Shown here one piece after another: positions 48,081 to 59,626 of a stretch of 64,000 bases of DNA (positions are counted from its first letter, which is position 1; every line of letters starts with the position of its first letter). The notes under the pieces are model-generated. The model was not told where the DNA came from. It was given only the letters and a program-made list of their open reading frames with translations, and searched no databases. The stretch is from Mycoplasmopsis agassizii (GTDB taxonomy: Bacteria; Bacillota_I; Bacilli_A; Mycoplasmatales; Metamycoplasmataceae): positions 567,945 to 631,944 of the forward strand of contig NZ_NQMN01000001.1 in the NCBI RefSeq assembly GCF_002272945.1, written 5' to 3'. A program made the position numbers and the translations under genes.

Positions 48081-48111
48081 ATAATAGCATAAAAAAATCT
48101 GACTGTGTAAA
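48081..48111 (-). promoter_or_regulatory. 5S rRNA promoter
   Basis: TATTAT (48081-48086) seven bases before the 5S start, with TTTACA (48106-48111) at a long 19-base spacing. Confidence 0.5.
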
Positions 48112-48375
48112 AAATTTTCAAAAATTTTTCTGAAACTTTTTTGATACCAAAATGGTGTTTTAGAAGGGATAAAAAGTCAAAGATATTGCTAGTAAATTCA
48201 GCGAGTTTTAGAACCTAACTAAAGTAATCTTATTAACTTAGTAGCTCTACTATTAGTTAAATATAGTAATTTACTTAATAGTTGTCTCTGTGTTCGACTT
48301 AATAATTGGCTTTCAAAATGAAAAAACCAAGAAATCACTTTAATAGTTATTTTCTTTAGTTATAATTAAATTATT
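48112..48375. other. Intergenic gap between 5S rRNA and the coiled-coil gene
   Basis: No gene seen. It holds an imperfect inverted repeat at 48233-48260 (TTAACTTAGTAG facing CTACTATTAGTTAA), whose core TAGTA/TACTA recalls the AATAGTAGT/ACTACTATT repeat before the coiled-coil gene at 33083. A TATAAT lies at 48361-48366, nine bases before ATG 48376. Confidence 0.45.
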
Positions 48376-48888
48376 ATGCACAAGAAAGACTCAAAAATCG
48401 TAATTGGTAAACCATCGAAAACAGTTAAAACATTATCGGAGACACATGATATGGAAGAAAAAGTTCATTTAGTCCAAATTGATTCAGATACTGGCAGAGT
48501 AAAATTCAAATATGAAGCAGAAGGAGATCCATTGCCACACGGTTGAGATGGTGAACCCTTAACTAAAGAATGGGTACTAAAGCAAATAAAATCATCAGTT
48601 GGTGAAGCTGTAGTTATTTTACGTTCAGAAATTAATCAAAAGTTTGATGAGTCAAAAGTTGAAAGATTGAAAATGGAAAAAAGAATAGAACAAAAATTTG
48701 ATGAGTCAAAAGTTGAAAGCCAACAAATGGAAAAAAGAATAGAACAGAAATTTGATGACGCAAACTCTAAAAGCCTACAAATGGAAAAAAGAATAGAACA
48801 AAGATTTGAAAAAGTTGAAAAACAAAATAAAGATACAAATGACAAACTTGAAGCAATTTTAGAATTGCTAAAAAAGAAAGATAAATAA
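48376..48888 (+). CDS. Coiled-coil repeat protein, copy 1
   Basis: 170 residues. A short N-terminal domain (GRVKFKYEAEGDPL...DGEPLTKEWVLKQIKSSVGEAV) is followed by 18-residue repeats starting MEKRIEQKFD (from about residue 99), which form a charged coiled coil, and a closing LEAILELLKKK. Function unknown. The domain phrase EPLTKEWVLKQI is shared with the next gene. No RBS; TATAAT ends nine bases before the ATG, so a leaderless mRNA is likely. The repeats are 54 bases and nearly identical, so length may vary between strains. Confidence 0.72.
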
Positions 48889-49195
48889 TCACAATCCATA
48901 GAGTCAAAAGATTACAAAGTAAAGTGATAAAATTAAAATACGAAGCAGATGGCGAACCCTTAACTAAAGAATGGGTGATCAAACAAATAAAATCAATAGT
49001 AGGTGAGGCAGTAACTATTTTACGTGCTGAAAATCTACAGATGGAAAAAAGAATTGAGCAAAAGATCGAACAAAGATTTGATGACGCAAATTCTAAAAGC
49101 CTACAAATGGAAAAAAGAATAGAACAAAGATTTGAAAAAGTTGAAAAACAAAATAAAGACACAAATGACAAACTTGAAGCAATTTTAGAATTGCT
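48754..49195 (+). repeat. 116-base direct repeat in the two coiled-coil genes
   Basis: 48754-48869 and 49080-49195 are 116 bases each and differ at two positions by my reading. The repeats lie in the same frame of both genes. Within copy 1 there are also shorter 54-base repeats that begin ATGGAAAAAAGAATAGAACA. Confidence 0.85.
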
Positions 49196-49214
49196 TAAAA
49201 ATAATAAAAAGTAA
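48924..49214 (+). CDS. Coiled-coil repeat protein, copy 2 (5'-truncated duplicate)
   Basis: 96 residues from a GTG at 48924. Homologous to residues about 47-170 of the copy at 48376 but lacking its first part and with fewer 18-residue repeats. No convincing RBS is seen upstream, only AAAG nearby; it may be translated by coupling or be a remnant. It is followed by a strong terminator, so both copies are probably on one mRNA. Confidence 0.55.
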   Translation: MIKLKYEADGEPLTKEWVIKQIKSIVGEAVTILRAENLQMEKRIEQKIEQRFDDANSKSLQMEKRIEQRFEKVEKQNKDTNDKLEAILELLKNNKK

Positions 49215-49227
49215 TTTTTTGATTTTT

Positions 49228-49257
49228 AGAGCAAACTTTCCAGTTTGCTCTTTTTTA
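49228..49257 (+). terminator. Terminator after the coiled-coil pair
   Basis: Ten-base stem AGAGCAAACT/AGTTTGCTCT, loop TTCC, then T6. Confidence 0.92.
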
Positions 49258-49259
49258 TT

Positions 49260-49633
49260 TCAAATATTAAATTTCTAAAGTTATGCTTTTGCTAGTTACT
49301 ATTTTTAGCTTTGATCATATTTCAAGTTAAAATTGTTATATAAAGCACTTTACTTCTCAAAAATCATTCTAGAATTTGAAATTATTTCAATTTAGTTGTT
49401 ATTATTTCACATAATACTTAAAAATATTTCAATTTTAGTTCGCCTTATTCAGTTTAATTTGATAATCTGTAATAATTTTTGAGCAAATTTAAAATCAATG
49501 ATTAGCCCTTTCAATCAGATATCTATTATCTATCCTAGCAACAATATTTAAAATATTAACTAGCAATAAGTTATTAGCTAAGCACTTTTTACTTTGCATA
49601 TTTTTTCTTAATTAAATCAGAAAGCAGGTTTTA
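49260..49633. other. AT-rich gap before the SSS symporter gene
   Basis: No reading frame of note. Several runs like AAATATTTCA occur (49380-49440). Promoter-like TTATATAA lies near 49338, far from the gene. The gene's RBS (AGCAGG) is at its right end. I see nothing else. Confidence 0.4.
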
Positions 49634-51444
49634 ATGAACACTGGAACCAGTCAAAATCCTGTTTATCAAGCTGCAAAAGCTTCATTTTTTGCAGGTGATT
49701 GAGCAGTTTTGGCTATTTATTTAATCCTTACTTTAGGAGTAGGGGTAGTCGCTTTTTTCTATTCAAAAATCAAAAAAGAAAAAGGTACGAGTAATTACTT
49801 TACAGGGGGGGGAAGACTCCTGGCATAGTTGTTGGACTTAGCATTTGAGCAACAACTTTATCATCATTAACTTATCTAGCGGTGCCTGGAAATAGTTTTA
49901 CTTACGGCTGAATGTTTGCTTTTGCACAGTTAACAATTTTATTATTCATGCCGATTTTAATCAAATATATTGTGCCCTTCTTTAGAAGGTTAAAGCAAAA
50001 TACAGCCTATGCATATATAGGTGTAAGATTTCATAAATCAATTAGATATATCACCTCAATTGCCTTTATTATCTTCCATATTTTTAGAATGGCAATTGTT
50101 TTATATATACCAATTACAGCCTTAACTTTATTTATTGACTTAAATGTCTATGCCATTATTTTTATAGTCGGTGCTTTAGTCGTAGTTTCTACCTTAATCG
50201 GAGGAATGAAGGCTGTTTTATGAGCAGATGCAATCCAAGGGGTTGTTTTACTAGGTGGTATAGTAATTGTTATGATCTTTGGTCTAGCAAAAACCGATTG
50301 AGCAAGTTCTTCACTTGCTTATCACCCAGTTTTTAGCTTATCTTCAATTCAAATTACTTTAGTTAGTGGAGGTATTTTATTTATCTTTATCAGCAACTAC
50401 GTTAATACTATTTATCAATATGTAGGATCTCAAGATGTAGTACAAAGATATCGTTCAAACAAAGATATTCGTAAAACCAATAAAGCAATTTGAGTTAACT
50501 TAATCATGGGTGCAATTACCATTTTATTATTTTATGGTGTTGGTTCAGTTTTATATTCTTACTATTCTTCACTAGGTTTAACTACACTAACAGTTAAAGC
50601 AGCAACAGGAATTAATGACGCTGCTACCAATCAACTACTACCATTTTTTATAGTTACAGTCTTACCAGCAGGCTTATCGGGTCTTTTAATTTCAGCTGTT
50701 TTTGCTGCTGCACAATCTACGATCTCTTCTTCTTTATCGGCTCTAACAAATACAATTGTGGTTGACTTTATTCAAACTCTAGCACCTAGTTTTAAAACAG
50801 CTAACTTAAGTGAAAAACAAGATAAAAAACTAAAACAAATTTCGCTTATTTTAGTTGCTGTCTTTGGAGTAATTGCAGTTGCTTTAGCAATGGTCTTTGC
50901 TCGCACTGGACAAGGAGATTTCATCAGATATTTCTTATCAATCGTTGCCTTACTAGGTGGACCTACTGCTGCAATTTTTATTCTAGGAATTTTTACAAAA
51001 AGAACAGATTGAATTTCAGCATTAACAGGATTAATTTTAGGTTTTGCAGTTGGAATTGCTTTTTGAATTCCAACACAAAACTTTATCCCAGTAGAAAAAA
51101 GACTTCAATTAGCATCAGAAATTTGAGGATTTATTCCTTTCACAGTTTCACTAATTAGTGGTTATGTAATTGCTAGAATTTTAGGATTACTAAAAATTAG
51201 AGTTAATGGAAAATCAAATGTCAACTTGACTATTTGAACTACTACAAGTGAATTCAAAAAACTAATTGTGCTTGAAAGTCAATTTTCAAAACTAAATACT
51301 AAACTTGAGAAAAAGTATAATAAAGAAAATCAAGTTTGAAAATTCTGACAGAAAAAAGATAAATTTGAAATTGATTATAGCCATTCAATTTATCAAGAAA
51401 TTCAATCATTAACAAATCAAGTTGCAAGTCAAACTACCAATTAG
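49634..51444 (+). CDS. Sodium:solute symporter (SSS family), probably sialic acid transporter; frame broken at a G8 tract
   Basis: The protein would be about 603 residues with 13 or so helices: YFTGGG, then GLSIWATTLSSLTYLAVPGN, the core SSS motif. Frame 1 (ATG 49634) ends at TAG 49826-49828 right after a run of eight G (49805-49812). From there the second frame, open to 51444, continues the family sequence (KTPGIVVGLSIW). One more G (nine), or two fewer (six), would join them. So as read the gene is off or broken. A homopolymer of this length is the usual substrate of slipped-strand phase variation in mycoplasmas. A sialidase gene follows 39 bases later, which suggests sialic acid as substrate. 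Confidence 0.85.
49805..49812 (+). repeat. Homopolymeric G8 tract (candidate phase switch)
   Basis: Eight consecutive G in codons 58-60 of the symporter gene, in an AT-rich genome where such a run is rare. It lies exactly where the reading frame breaks. Confidence 0.8.
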
Positions 51445-51483
51445 ATTTGTAATAACTATTTTTAGAAATCAGTTTTTTAAATT

Positions 51484-52932
51484 ATGAAAATTCAAAAAAT
51501 TTCTAGTCAGGTTTTGTTTGCTCATAATGAAGCAAATTCCCATTCATATCGCATTCCTTCACTATTAAAATTAAAAAATAATGATTTAATTGCTATAGTC
51601 GATCAACGTTTAGATAGTCAACTTGATGCGCCTTATTCAGAGATAAATCAAGTAGTTAAAGTTTCAAAAGATGATCAAAATTTTTCACCCTTAAAAATAA
51701 TTATGTCCTTTGAACATAACAAAAATATTAAGGCATCTTTTATTGATTCATCAATCATCCAAGATAAATTTAATAGGGTGCATTTATTAGTTGATATCTT
51801 TCCAAGCAACGGTGGTTTAATGCCTATTGTTAATAAATTAAATCCATTAAATAATTTAGATAAAGTTGATCAAAGTGGATTGCCTTATTTATACGATTCT
51901 AATTTAAATAAATATTATTTAGTTTTAGATTACAAAAAAACGAATGAATATTTTATATTTGATCAACAAAATATTAAGGTAGAAAAATTCAAAATCAAAT
52001 ATTATTTTGATAGTAGTAATTCCAAATTTTATTTTAATTTATATGAATTAAAAAATCAAAAAAATGAATACTTATATTCCCTTTTTGATGCCACCAAAAA
52101 TGATAGATTTCATTTAACTTCAGGATCATATTTAGCTCATTTTATTTCCGAAGATTTTGGTAATAGTTTTGAATTAAATTCACTCTTAAATTATTTATTT
52201 ATAAATAAATCTAATAACATAAATGCAACAGTTGTTTCTCCAGGAAAAGCAGTTAGCATTGAAGATGAAGAAAAAAATGAGTATTTAATTTTTAATGTTT
52301 ATGAAACTAAAAATGCAATGCCACATAAAGTTTATGAGCTGAAATATAATACAGGTATCAATAAATGAACAGTTGGCTCATACTTGAACGAAAATCTATG
52401 CAATCAATGGTTAAGCGAAACTGCAATAATCAAAAGCAAAGATAAAACACTTTATGCTATTAGTAGAAATCCTAATTATGGAAAATTATTAGTTTCAAAA
52501 AAGAAATATCATAGTAATTATTGAAGCGATCTTGATTACTTAAAATGCAATCAATCTCAATTTGATTTAAAAAATATTAATACTCAGATTATGCATGGAG
52601 TAACCAATTTTAATTATCTAAATGACGAGTATATTTTAATATCTTTACCATCGACACAAGATCGAAAAGAAGGCAATTTATTTGTGTTTAAAAACTATGA
52701 TTTTAAAAACATTTTGCTTCATCATAAAATTACAAAAGAAGATGAATCTTTTGGTTATTCAAATATTGAAATTTTAAATATTGAAAATAATAAAATCAAA
52801 TTTGCTATTCTTTATGAAATGAGTTACAGCAAAAAAATTGGGCTCGAATGATTAGGAGAAGAAGGTCAAGATGAAACTGATTATAAAAATCCAAGTGAAA
52901 TTATTTATGATGTTTTTGAATTAATTTTTTAA
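51484..52932 (+). CDS. Sialidase (exo-alpha-sialidase-like, BNR/Asp-box)
   Basis: 482 residues. The FRIP-type motif is YRIPS at 22-26 with Arg23; DQRLDSQLD (40-48) supplies the Arg and Asp typical of the next strand; SETAI...YAISR (about 311-327) gives the Glu and second triad Arg; FAILYE near 445 may hold the nucleophilic Tyr. One good Asp box, SEDFGNSF near 222-229. An insert at about 130-215 separates the blades. There is no signal peptide or lipobox, so the enzyme looks cytosolic. It releases or processes sialic acid (Neu5Ac). It lies downstream of the SSS symporter, probably in the same transcript. Confidence 0.83.
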
Positions 52933-52974
52933 AAATTATTCAATCGTAAAACATTCATAAATAAAAATATTAGT

Positions 52975-53005
52975 AAAAAAGATTGCTGATTACGGCAATC
53001 TTTTT
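52975..53005. terminator. Terminator shared by sialidase and S9 peptidase
   Basis: Stem AAAAAAGATTGC/GCAATCTTTTT around an eight-base loop. T-runs exist on both strands, matching the two convergent genes. Confidence 0.85.
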
Positions 53006-53032
53006 CGTTCATATTTTTAAAAACGAGGTGTC

Positions 53033-54889
53033 TTATTTTTTCAAATATTTAGCTAAAAATATTTCAACTTTTTCATACATTTCAAAGCGATTTTCTTCAT
53101 TAGCAAAACCATGACCTTCATCATCTTTCAACATGTATTCAACATCAATATTATTTTTTTTCAAAGCACTAATCATTAATTCTGATTGTTCAAGTGGCAC
53201 TCTTGGATCGTTTGCTCCTTGCACAATCATTAAAGGTGTTTTGATTTTATCTGCATGAAAATAAGGACTAACTGATTTAGCATATTCTTCATTTAAATAT
53301 GGATCACCTAGTGCCTCTTCAAAAATATTTCCGGGTGTTCTTCAATAAGGTGGCATTGAATCTCAAAGAGCAAATAAATTACTTACACCCACAATATCAA
53401 CTGACGCTGCATATAAATCAGGCTCTTTAACAATTCCCATTAAGGCAGCATATCCACCATAAGAACCTCCATAAATTGCTATTTTATCTTTAATAGCATA
53501 ACCTTGTTCAATTGCTCAATAAGTTGCATCGGTTAAATCATCTTGCATTGCAAGACCTCATTGTTTTCATCCTGCTAAAAAGAATTTTTTTCCATAACCT
53601 ACTGAAATACGGTAATTAACTTGTAAGACTGCATAACCACGGTTTGCAAAAAATTGTGTTTCAGAATCATAACCTCATGAATCTCTAACTCAAGGTCCGC
53701 CGTGCACATTTAGAATTAATGGGTAAGGTCCTTTTTGATTTTTAGGTAATGTTAAATATCCATGAATAGTTAAACCATCTCTTGCTTTAAATGAAATAGG
53801 TTTCATTTTAGTTAAGTTTTCAGGAGTTAAATTAGTTTCTTGATAATAAATTAATTCAACAGTATCTTTTTCTTTATCGTAGTAAAAATATTGATTAAGC
53901 ATATCGTCGCTGCTTGAAACATAAATTTTATGTTTCAAGTCAATATCGCTACTTAATTGAAATAAGTAAGAATTTCCAAATCAGGGATATTTTGCTTTAA
54001 TTAAATCCTTTACATGTTGATATTGCTTTTGCTTTTCTTCGTCATATCATTTGATTTCTAAATATTCTTTATCCATTATTAAAGCTATAATTTTATATTC
54101 TTGTCTTGAATCTAAAATTACATCTTGTAAGTCAACTAAATCATCTTCATAAATTAGTTCTACGCTTTCTTCATCAAGATCTGCATTATATTTAACTAAT
54201 GAAATTTTATCTCGATTAACATTAGATAAAGCAAGTACAGAACCATCAGGATATTGATGAACTAAAGATAATTCATCTTTAGAACTAACAAATTTAATCT
54301 TTGTTAAATTTTCATTTTCATCTACTTTGTAGATGTCACTACCACCTGAAATACCCTTAACTATATATTTTAATTTGTAGTCATCATCTCTTAATGTTGA
54401 AACAATGTTGTCATCATTTTGGACAATCATTTTTCATTCTTTAGTTTTGATATTGTAATGATAAGTATCGAAATAATTTTTATTTCGATCATTATGTAAG
54501 ACTTCAATTATGTCTTGAAAATGCATCTTTTTCTCGTAGAAAACTTCTTCAATAAAACTCCCTACTCCTGCAACTTTGACTTCTTCATAATTAGTCACAT
54601 CTTCAAATGTTTTTGTTTCTAAATCAACAATATAAAGATGGTCATTTTCATCTCCACCTTTATCTTTTAAGAAAAACATGTTGTTATCGTTAATTCATCC
54701 AATTGAGTGAATTGAACGATCACTATAATTAGTTAATTGCACTTCTTCTTCGGTTTTTAAGTCTTTGACAAATAAGTTTGAACGTTGATTAATCTTTTTT
54801 AAATAGGCTAATTTAGTTGCGCTAGGATTTAATCTAAAAGATGAGTAATCTCTTGTTTTGAAAAATTCTCTGATTGATATTTGTTTCAT
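53033..54889 (-). CDS. S9 family peptidase (prolyl oligopeptidase-like)
   Basis: 618 residues. An N-terminal beta-propeller-like half (1-340) precedes the alpha/beta hydrolase. Catalytic triad: Ser476 in GGSYGGY, Asp561 in GANDPRVP, His593 in EGHGF; oxyanion region NVHGGP. This fits the acylaminoacyl-peptidase/DPP-type branch of S9. No signal peptide, so cytosolic peptide degradation, along with PepF and the M17 enzymes. It diverges from the operon starting at 55057. Confidence 0.93.
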
Positions 54890-55056
54890 TTTTACCTCAC
54901 TATTTGTTTAATTAATTGATTATACCTAAAAGCAAATTAATTAGTAAAAGCGAATCTAAAAAATAAATTTTTATTTTGTCTTTTTTTAAGTAATTTTTTT
55001 ATAATTTTTCAAAGTCAAATTTCCTAGATAAAAAGATTTTGTAGAAATAGGTAAAC

Positions 55057-56022
55057 ATGTTTACTTTTTTTAAAAGAAACTGAAAACGTCTTTTAATCAT
55101 TTCAGCAACAAGTTCATTACTTGTTGCCATTCCATTAACACTTAATAAAAAAGTTTTTAATGAAAATTCATTTTTATTAATAAATAAAAATGAAACTCAA
55201 ACCATCGTTAAAGGTAATAATTATTATTTAACGACACTTTTAAATTTACGTTTTTCAAAACAAATTAAGGAGTATCAAAATATTCCAGAAGATGAATTAG
55301 GATTTGTAAAAAATTCTTATGTAAGTACACAAAATTTAGGTATTAAAAATTTCTTATATGAACAAGAAATTTTGCTAGCTTTATATAATGCAACTGTTTA
55401 TTATCGAGACTTATTTCCAACAATAAATATTGTCCCAACTACAAATACAGTTGACACTAATGATGCTGCTTTTGCATTTTTTAATAACATGCAAAATAAT
55501 TGATATCGCATTATAAATAATTTAGATAAATTATATTTTGTGGGTTATTCAGCAGCTGTAAGTAATTTAAAAACAAATATTTTTCAGCAAGAACAGGCAG
55601 ATAAATATGGATGAATTTATACTCCTAAAAGTAGCAAAATAATTGATTCATATTTATATGAAGATGAAAACGAAAATGAATTTAAAAAGTCATTTTATTT
55701 TCAAATTGAAGATTTTAGTTTTTACAAAATTGAATTTGTAATGGCTAAAAATACTAACACATATTTGTCGATAAACCCGACAAATAAGGCTTTTGAGAGA
55801 TTTTCTTACTCAGTTAATTTTGAACCTATTATCTTTAAAGTTTTTGATAAACAAAATGTTCAAGCAAAATCAGATATCAAATTATTAGCAGATCATTTAG
55901 AAAAAATTAACCTATATAATTCAACTTTATCTGATGAAGAAAAGACAAAATTAAAAGATGATTTTGAATCTCAAAATGGTCAAATAATTTCTTATGTTTT
56001 AACAGGTGCAAAAAATGAATAA
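55057..56022 (+). CDS. Signal-anchored surface protein, first gene of an ABC-2 operon
   Basis: 321 residues. Residues 8-25 (KRLLIISATSSLLVAIPL) form a signal or anchor without a lipobox Cys, so the rest (30-321) is probably outside. Strands and aromatic residues prevail (YYRDLF, YFVGYSA, FYKIEFVMAKNT). No family recognised. RBS ATAGGT. The stop overlaps the next gene by eight bases. It opens a five-gene unit with an ABC-2 permease and ATPase, and may be a periplasm-side partner. Confidence 0.7.
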
Positions 56023-57043
56023 GAAATTTAAAAAGTTTTTATTTTCAATTTTGCCTTTATCAGTTTTTGCAACTTTAGTGGTTTCATCATGTAGTGTTGG
56101 TTTAGATGGAATCACAATTGAAGTTCAAAAACCAATTGTTGCTAATCAGGATTTGACTAATGTTAGTTTTGAATGAGAAAGATTTTTAGAACAACCTGCT
56201 ATTCAAAATTTATTAAACAAAATCTTTCAAGATGATAAATTAAAATTTACTTTTAATTCATCTTTAAATAAAAAAATTGATCTAAAAGATGAAGACACAA
56301 TTGATGTCGCAAAAAATAAATATGTCAACTATATAAAAAATTTAGGAGAAAAATATTTAACTGATTTATCAGGATGATTAAGTATTTATAACATTGCTTT
56401 AAGAAATAGTTGACAAGATAATTTTGATTCAGATGAACCCGAAATAGGTATTAAAGCAGCAGATATGTTTGATGAATTAAATACAATTAATTGGTTATAT
56501 TTTTTATTTATGTTTAACCGTTTTTCATTTATTGGAACTAGTGAAGGAATCTTTAATGACGGTGGTCAATTTGGTAGAACATTTTCAAATAAAGTAAATT
56601 GATTTATGAAACCTAGTACAAATATAATTACTGAAATGAATGAAATTTATGCTCAATTTAAAAGAGAAGATGAGCCAGATAATGAGTTAGAATTTAATAA
56701 ATATTTTTATTTAAAAATGGCTAACCATGCAGTTGTTGAAATTAGGTATAAACAAAGGTTAAATAGCGAAAATAAATTGGTTAAGAATTTCTCGATAAAT
56801 CCTTTTATTAATGTACCATTTAAGTGAATTATAAAAGAAATCGAAGATTTTAAAATTAAAGATTATGCACTTTTAAATGTTCATAAAAATTTTGCTAGTG
56901 ATTCACATGAAATTAAAATCAGCGAAGAGCACCTAATCAAGCTTCGCAATATTGCTGAATTAGATATTTCACTTGGAAATAATGTACCTTATTATTTATC
57001 AGGAGTTAATTTAGCAAAAGAGAAAGAAGGAAAAAATGCTTAA
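56015..57043 (+). CDS. Lipoprotein, second gene of the ABC-2 operon
   Basis: 342 residues. A lipoprotein signal: MNKKFKKFLFS, a hydrophobic core, then VVSSCS with Cys25 as the lipidated residue. The mature part is acidic and rich in Asn and Phe; I recognise no family. Overlaps its neighbours by eight bases on both sides, so strictly coupled. Probably a surface component of the transporter encoded next. Confidence 0.78.
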
Positions 57044-58805
57044 ATATATGAAGACAACATTTAACTTTATGAAGTTTTTAAACATCATGGTTTTTTCAAA
57101 ATGATTTACTTATGTATTTGTAATCATTAGTTTTTTTATAACTATGTTTTTTGTACTAATGCCATATTTATTTAGTAATTCAGATTCTTATAGAGCATCA
57201 CTTTTAATGATTGTTCCTGTAATGTTTATTTTACTATTAACAATTATTTATGCAATTTATATTTCAGTTTTACTCTTTAGAGATACTGAAAATAATGGAC
57301 TGGATTTAGTTATAGCTGCTAAGCCAATTGAAAGAATGCAAATCGTAATTGCTAAATATATTTACTTTATTTTGTTTGCATTTGTTTGAGCAATTGTAAT
57401 TTATATAGCAACTTCAATTGCAAGTATTCCTTTAAGAAATGTTGATTATTTCAAACTTGAAAATGTTGAATATTTTGTCCATGGTTCTTTTGCAGTAGTT
57501 TTATTTGCCTTTGTTTTCTTTGGTTTAATTACAGCTTTAATTGCTAAAAAAATTAATAAGGCTGTTGCTTACTTATTTTCAGTTGTGATCTTTTTACCTT
57601 TATTTTTTATTGGTACAGTAGCACCAACATTTTCAAGACCTCAAATCAGTAGTTTTACAAGTGAATATAATAATTTAAGATCTGAATCTGCTATTGATGC
57701 AGCTAATTTATTTGCTTACTCAACTTCTGATCAAGAAGATGGTTATTATATAGTTCCTACAAATTCTGACGGTAGTTTAACACAATCATCTCGTGACTTT
57801 TTAAATAGAGCATTTCAAAATACAAAAACTTCACCAGTAGGTACACAAGTGCTTTCTTGAATTGATATTCCTTATCAAATGGGAATCCATTTTGCTGCTA
57901 ACGGGCGCGACTTTTTCATGTCAGGTAACGCTCTAGGTTTAGGTGATGTTAGAAGTATATTTAATAATTTTGGAACTGAGAATGTTTCAACTCGTTACAA
58001 TTATCATTTAGTTGCTAATGAAGGCTTAGTAACTGATTCATCAAATAAATCAGTTGTTATGAATTTACCTTTACTAACTAGTCAAAACAGTTTATTTAGA
58101 GAACAAACTCAAAGAAATATTTACTACGCTTGAGAAAATGCAGAATCAGATACACTTTTAACTGATGATAGTTTTTCATTTACAAATACAGCAAATTACT
58201 ATGGAACTTTAGATTGAAGGTCTATTAGTGAATTAATACAAAATGATGATATTAAGGCTGCTTTTAAAAAGTTTAATGACAAGTATTTAACAGGTGAAGA
58301 CCTAACTTCAAGACAATACTTAGATGCTTTATTTGCAGAATATGATTCAATTATTCCTGATTTTTTAAACGTTATAAATAATTCTTTTACACAAGTTACT
58401 GATAGATACTTAGTGCAGTTGCAAATGCAATATTATGTAGTTGCCCTTTATTATTTATATTTAAATTATCAAAACAATAGTTTATTAAAAAACGTTTTAT
58501 TTGAAAACGGTTTAGCTAATCATCAATTTGAAGTTAAAGTAAATTATAATGGTGAAACTAGAAATTACAAAATAGGTGGTTATTCAAACGCTACCCAAGT
58601 ACAACAAACCGTTAATAATCAAACAGTTAACCGTGTTCAGTTAACAGCAGGAGATGATTTTCTATTTTCAACAGTTGAAAACTACTATAAATTTGAAAGA
58701 GCACTTGATACTCAACCTCAATATTCAGTTGGAATTTATTGAACAATTATCATTGTTGCCTTATCAGCTGCTGTAATTTACATTTATTACAGAAGGGAGT
58801 ACTAA
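57036..58805 (+). CDS. ABC-2-like transporter permease with large external loop
   Basis: 589 residues. About five helices lie in residues 20-205 (with LFRDTENNGLDLVIAAKPIERMQIVIAKY, a pattern of ABC-2 exporters between helices 2 and 3). A 350-residue loop follows, then a last helix near 565-584. The loop is probably outside. ABC-2 permeases export lipids, polysaccharides or peptides; the substrate here is unknown. RBS AAGGAA. It ends on the ATG of the ATPase gene (TAATG). Confidence 0.75.
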
Positions 58806-59626
58806 TGAACTTATTTAAAAATAAAAAAGTGACAAAAGTAACTCTTAATCAAAAAGAAGTAGCAAAATCTGTGCAAAATCAAGACAGTCAAAACGGTAAG
58901 AAAAAAATTATTGAAGTAAAAAACTTTACTAAATACTACCGTAAAGTTATTAAAGCAGTTGATGATATTACTTTTGATATTTATGAAAATAATTTTCATG
59001 TGATCATCGGAGCTAATGGTTCTGGAAAAACTACAACCATTAAAGCAATCATCAATGCTCACGTAGTTTGATCAGGCCAAATCTTAATTAACGGGATTGA
59101 AAACCGTAAAACTGAAGCAAAAAGAGACCTAGGTTACATGCCTGAAAAAGATGTTTTTCCACCTAAATTAAGTACTAAAAAGTTCTTATATGCTCTAGCA
59201 ATTCTTTCAGGATTTAGTAAAAAAGCTGCTAATAAAAGAGTGCGTAATTTATTAAAATTTCTAAAACTAGAACCTTTTGCTAGACGTAATCCTAACAAGT
59301 TATCTTCAGGTCAAAAACGTAAGATTTTAATGGCTCAAGCTTTAATCAATGAGCCTAAAATCTTAATCATGGATGAGCCTACTACTAACTTAGATCCTGT
59401 TGCTCGCCGTGAATTATTCACTATTTTAGATGAACTTAAAAAACAAGGTACAACTATCTTTGTCAGCACTCACGACCTTTATGAAGTTAGCCGTTTTACT
59501 GATTATGTAACAATTATTAATAAAGGTAAAATCGTTTATAGTGGTGTTAAAGAAGTTGATAACTTAGAAGAATTATATTTTAAATATGTAGATTATGATG
59601 TTGCTAAAAATGAACAAATTGCTTAA
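58805..59626 (+). CDS. ABC transporter ATP-binding protein (ABC-2/drug-type)
   Basis: 273 residues. A 38-residue basic lead precedes the ATPase domain. Walker A GANGSGKT, signature LSSGQKRK, Walker B ILIMDEPTTNLDP, switch His in STHD: all intact. It resembles CcmA/DrrA-type ATPases that pair with ABC-2 permeases; the upstream gene is the obvious partner. Start shares one base with the permease stop; the next gene starts 17 bases inside its end. Confidence 0.93.

Noticed and set aside
48601..49200. Repeats in the coiled-coil genes as a CRISPR array
   Set aside because: The repeats are in frame, protein-coding and not separated by unique spacers.
49634..51444. The symporter as a plain pseudogene
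   Set aside because: Apart from the one-base break at the G tract the frame is open and the family motifs are intact, so a reversible switch or a sequencing slip fits better; decay is not excluded.
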